From Acidobacteriota bacterium (lineage in GTDB: Bacteria; Acidobacteriota; Vicinamibacteria; Vicinamibacterales; Vicinamibacteraceae), in the NCBI GenBank assembly GCA_023418055.1, contig JAEZDP010000205.1, positions 1-5,989 of the forward strand: DNA of 5,989 nt. Reading direction: 5' to 3'. Of the stretch, positions 5,951 through 5,989 are shown one piece after another. The position numbers and the translations under genes are program-made. Under the pieces are notes generated by a model. That model was given only the letters and a program-made list of their open reading frames with translations, was not told the DNA's origin and ran no database searches. Numbering within the stretch: position 1 is the stretch's first letter; every line of letters starts with the position of its first letter.

Positions 5951-5989
5951 GCGACGGGGTCAGACCTGGCGTAGGCGACGGGGTCAGAC
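5946..5989. repeat. Two exact 20-bp direct repeats (24-bp period) at the window edge
   Basis: Copies at 5946-5965 and 5970-5989 are identical and separated by CTGG. The core is GACGGGGTCAGAC. The first copy contains the TAG stop codon (5948-5950) of the kinase-like gene. GGTCAGACC (5958-5966) is itself a 9-bp palindrome. The second copy ends exactly at the window edge, so more copies may follow. As I recall, GGGGTCAGAC-type sequences recur in intergenic DNA of acidobacterial and some other environmental genomes, sometimes near IS200/REP-type transposases; this was not checked. Confidence 0.8.

Noticed and set aside
5946..5989. Start of a CRISPR array
   Set aside because: The spacer is only 4 bp and the unit period is 24 bp, which does not fit a CRISPR repeat-spacer layout; no cas genes are present.
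1..5989. tRNA or rRNA genes, insertion sequences or phage genes
   Set aside because: I saw no tRNA-like cloverleaf, rRNA segment, transposase, integrase or phage structural gene in the window.

Overview
This is a GC-rich window with long spurious open frames on both strands of most genes. It looks like a chromosomal fragment of a free-living, high-GC, Gram-negative-type bacterium. An acidobacterium (Vicinamibacteria-like) is my best guess. That rests on the GC content, the combination of genes, a periplasmic kinase-like protein and GGGGTCAGAC-type repeats at the right edge. It is an impression from memory and was not tested by a search.

Left half, minus strand (1-2659): a small secreted or periplasmic protein of unknown function (1994-2659) is followed by recG, the branched-DNA helicase that remodels stalled forks and Holliday junctions. 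The two genes overlap by four bases (GTGA), so they are probably translationally coupled. recG runs off the left edge and lacks only its last few dozen residues.

Centre (2660-2746): an 87-bp divergent region separates this pair from lexA. It carries a clear sigma70-type promoter for lexA (TTGACC, 17-bp spacer, TACAGT). A short palindrome, ACAGTCTGT, lies over the -10 box and could be the LexA autoregulatory operator.

Right half, plus strand: lexA (2747-3352), a DUF3467 protein (3366-3686) and a Y-family DNA polymerase-like protein (3744-4889) follow one another closely and may form an SOS-type operon. The polymerase-like protein has lost the first catalytic aspartate but keeps the DE pair, the helix-hairpin-helix region, the little finger and a C-terminal beta-clamp motif QLPLFG. 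This resembles ImuB of the mutasome more than an ordinary Pol IV. A 7-bp GC hairpin follows its stop codon.

The last gene (5024-5950) has its own good promoter (TTGACT, 16 bp, GATAAT), a 5' UTR hairpin and a strong ribosome binding site. It encodes an exported protein with a FAM20/PI3-4-kinase-like fold that keeps the catalytic-loop and metal-binding residues. The Lys and Glu of the nucleotide-binding ion pair appear to be replaced. The window ends in two exact 20-bp direct repeats, the first of which includes this gene's stop codon.

The theme is DNA repair and the SOS response: RecG, LexA and a clamp-binding Y-family protein around one divergent control region. The exported kinase-like gene looks like an independent neighbour. 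The best candidates for something undescribed are the lexA-DUF3467-degenerate polymerase trio and the possibly pseudo-active exported kinase.
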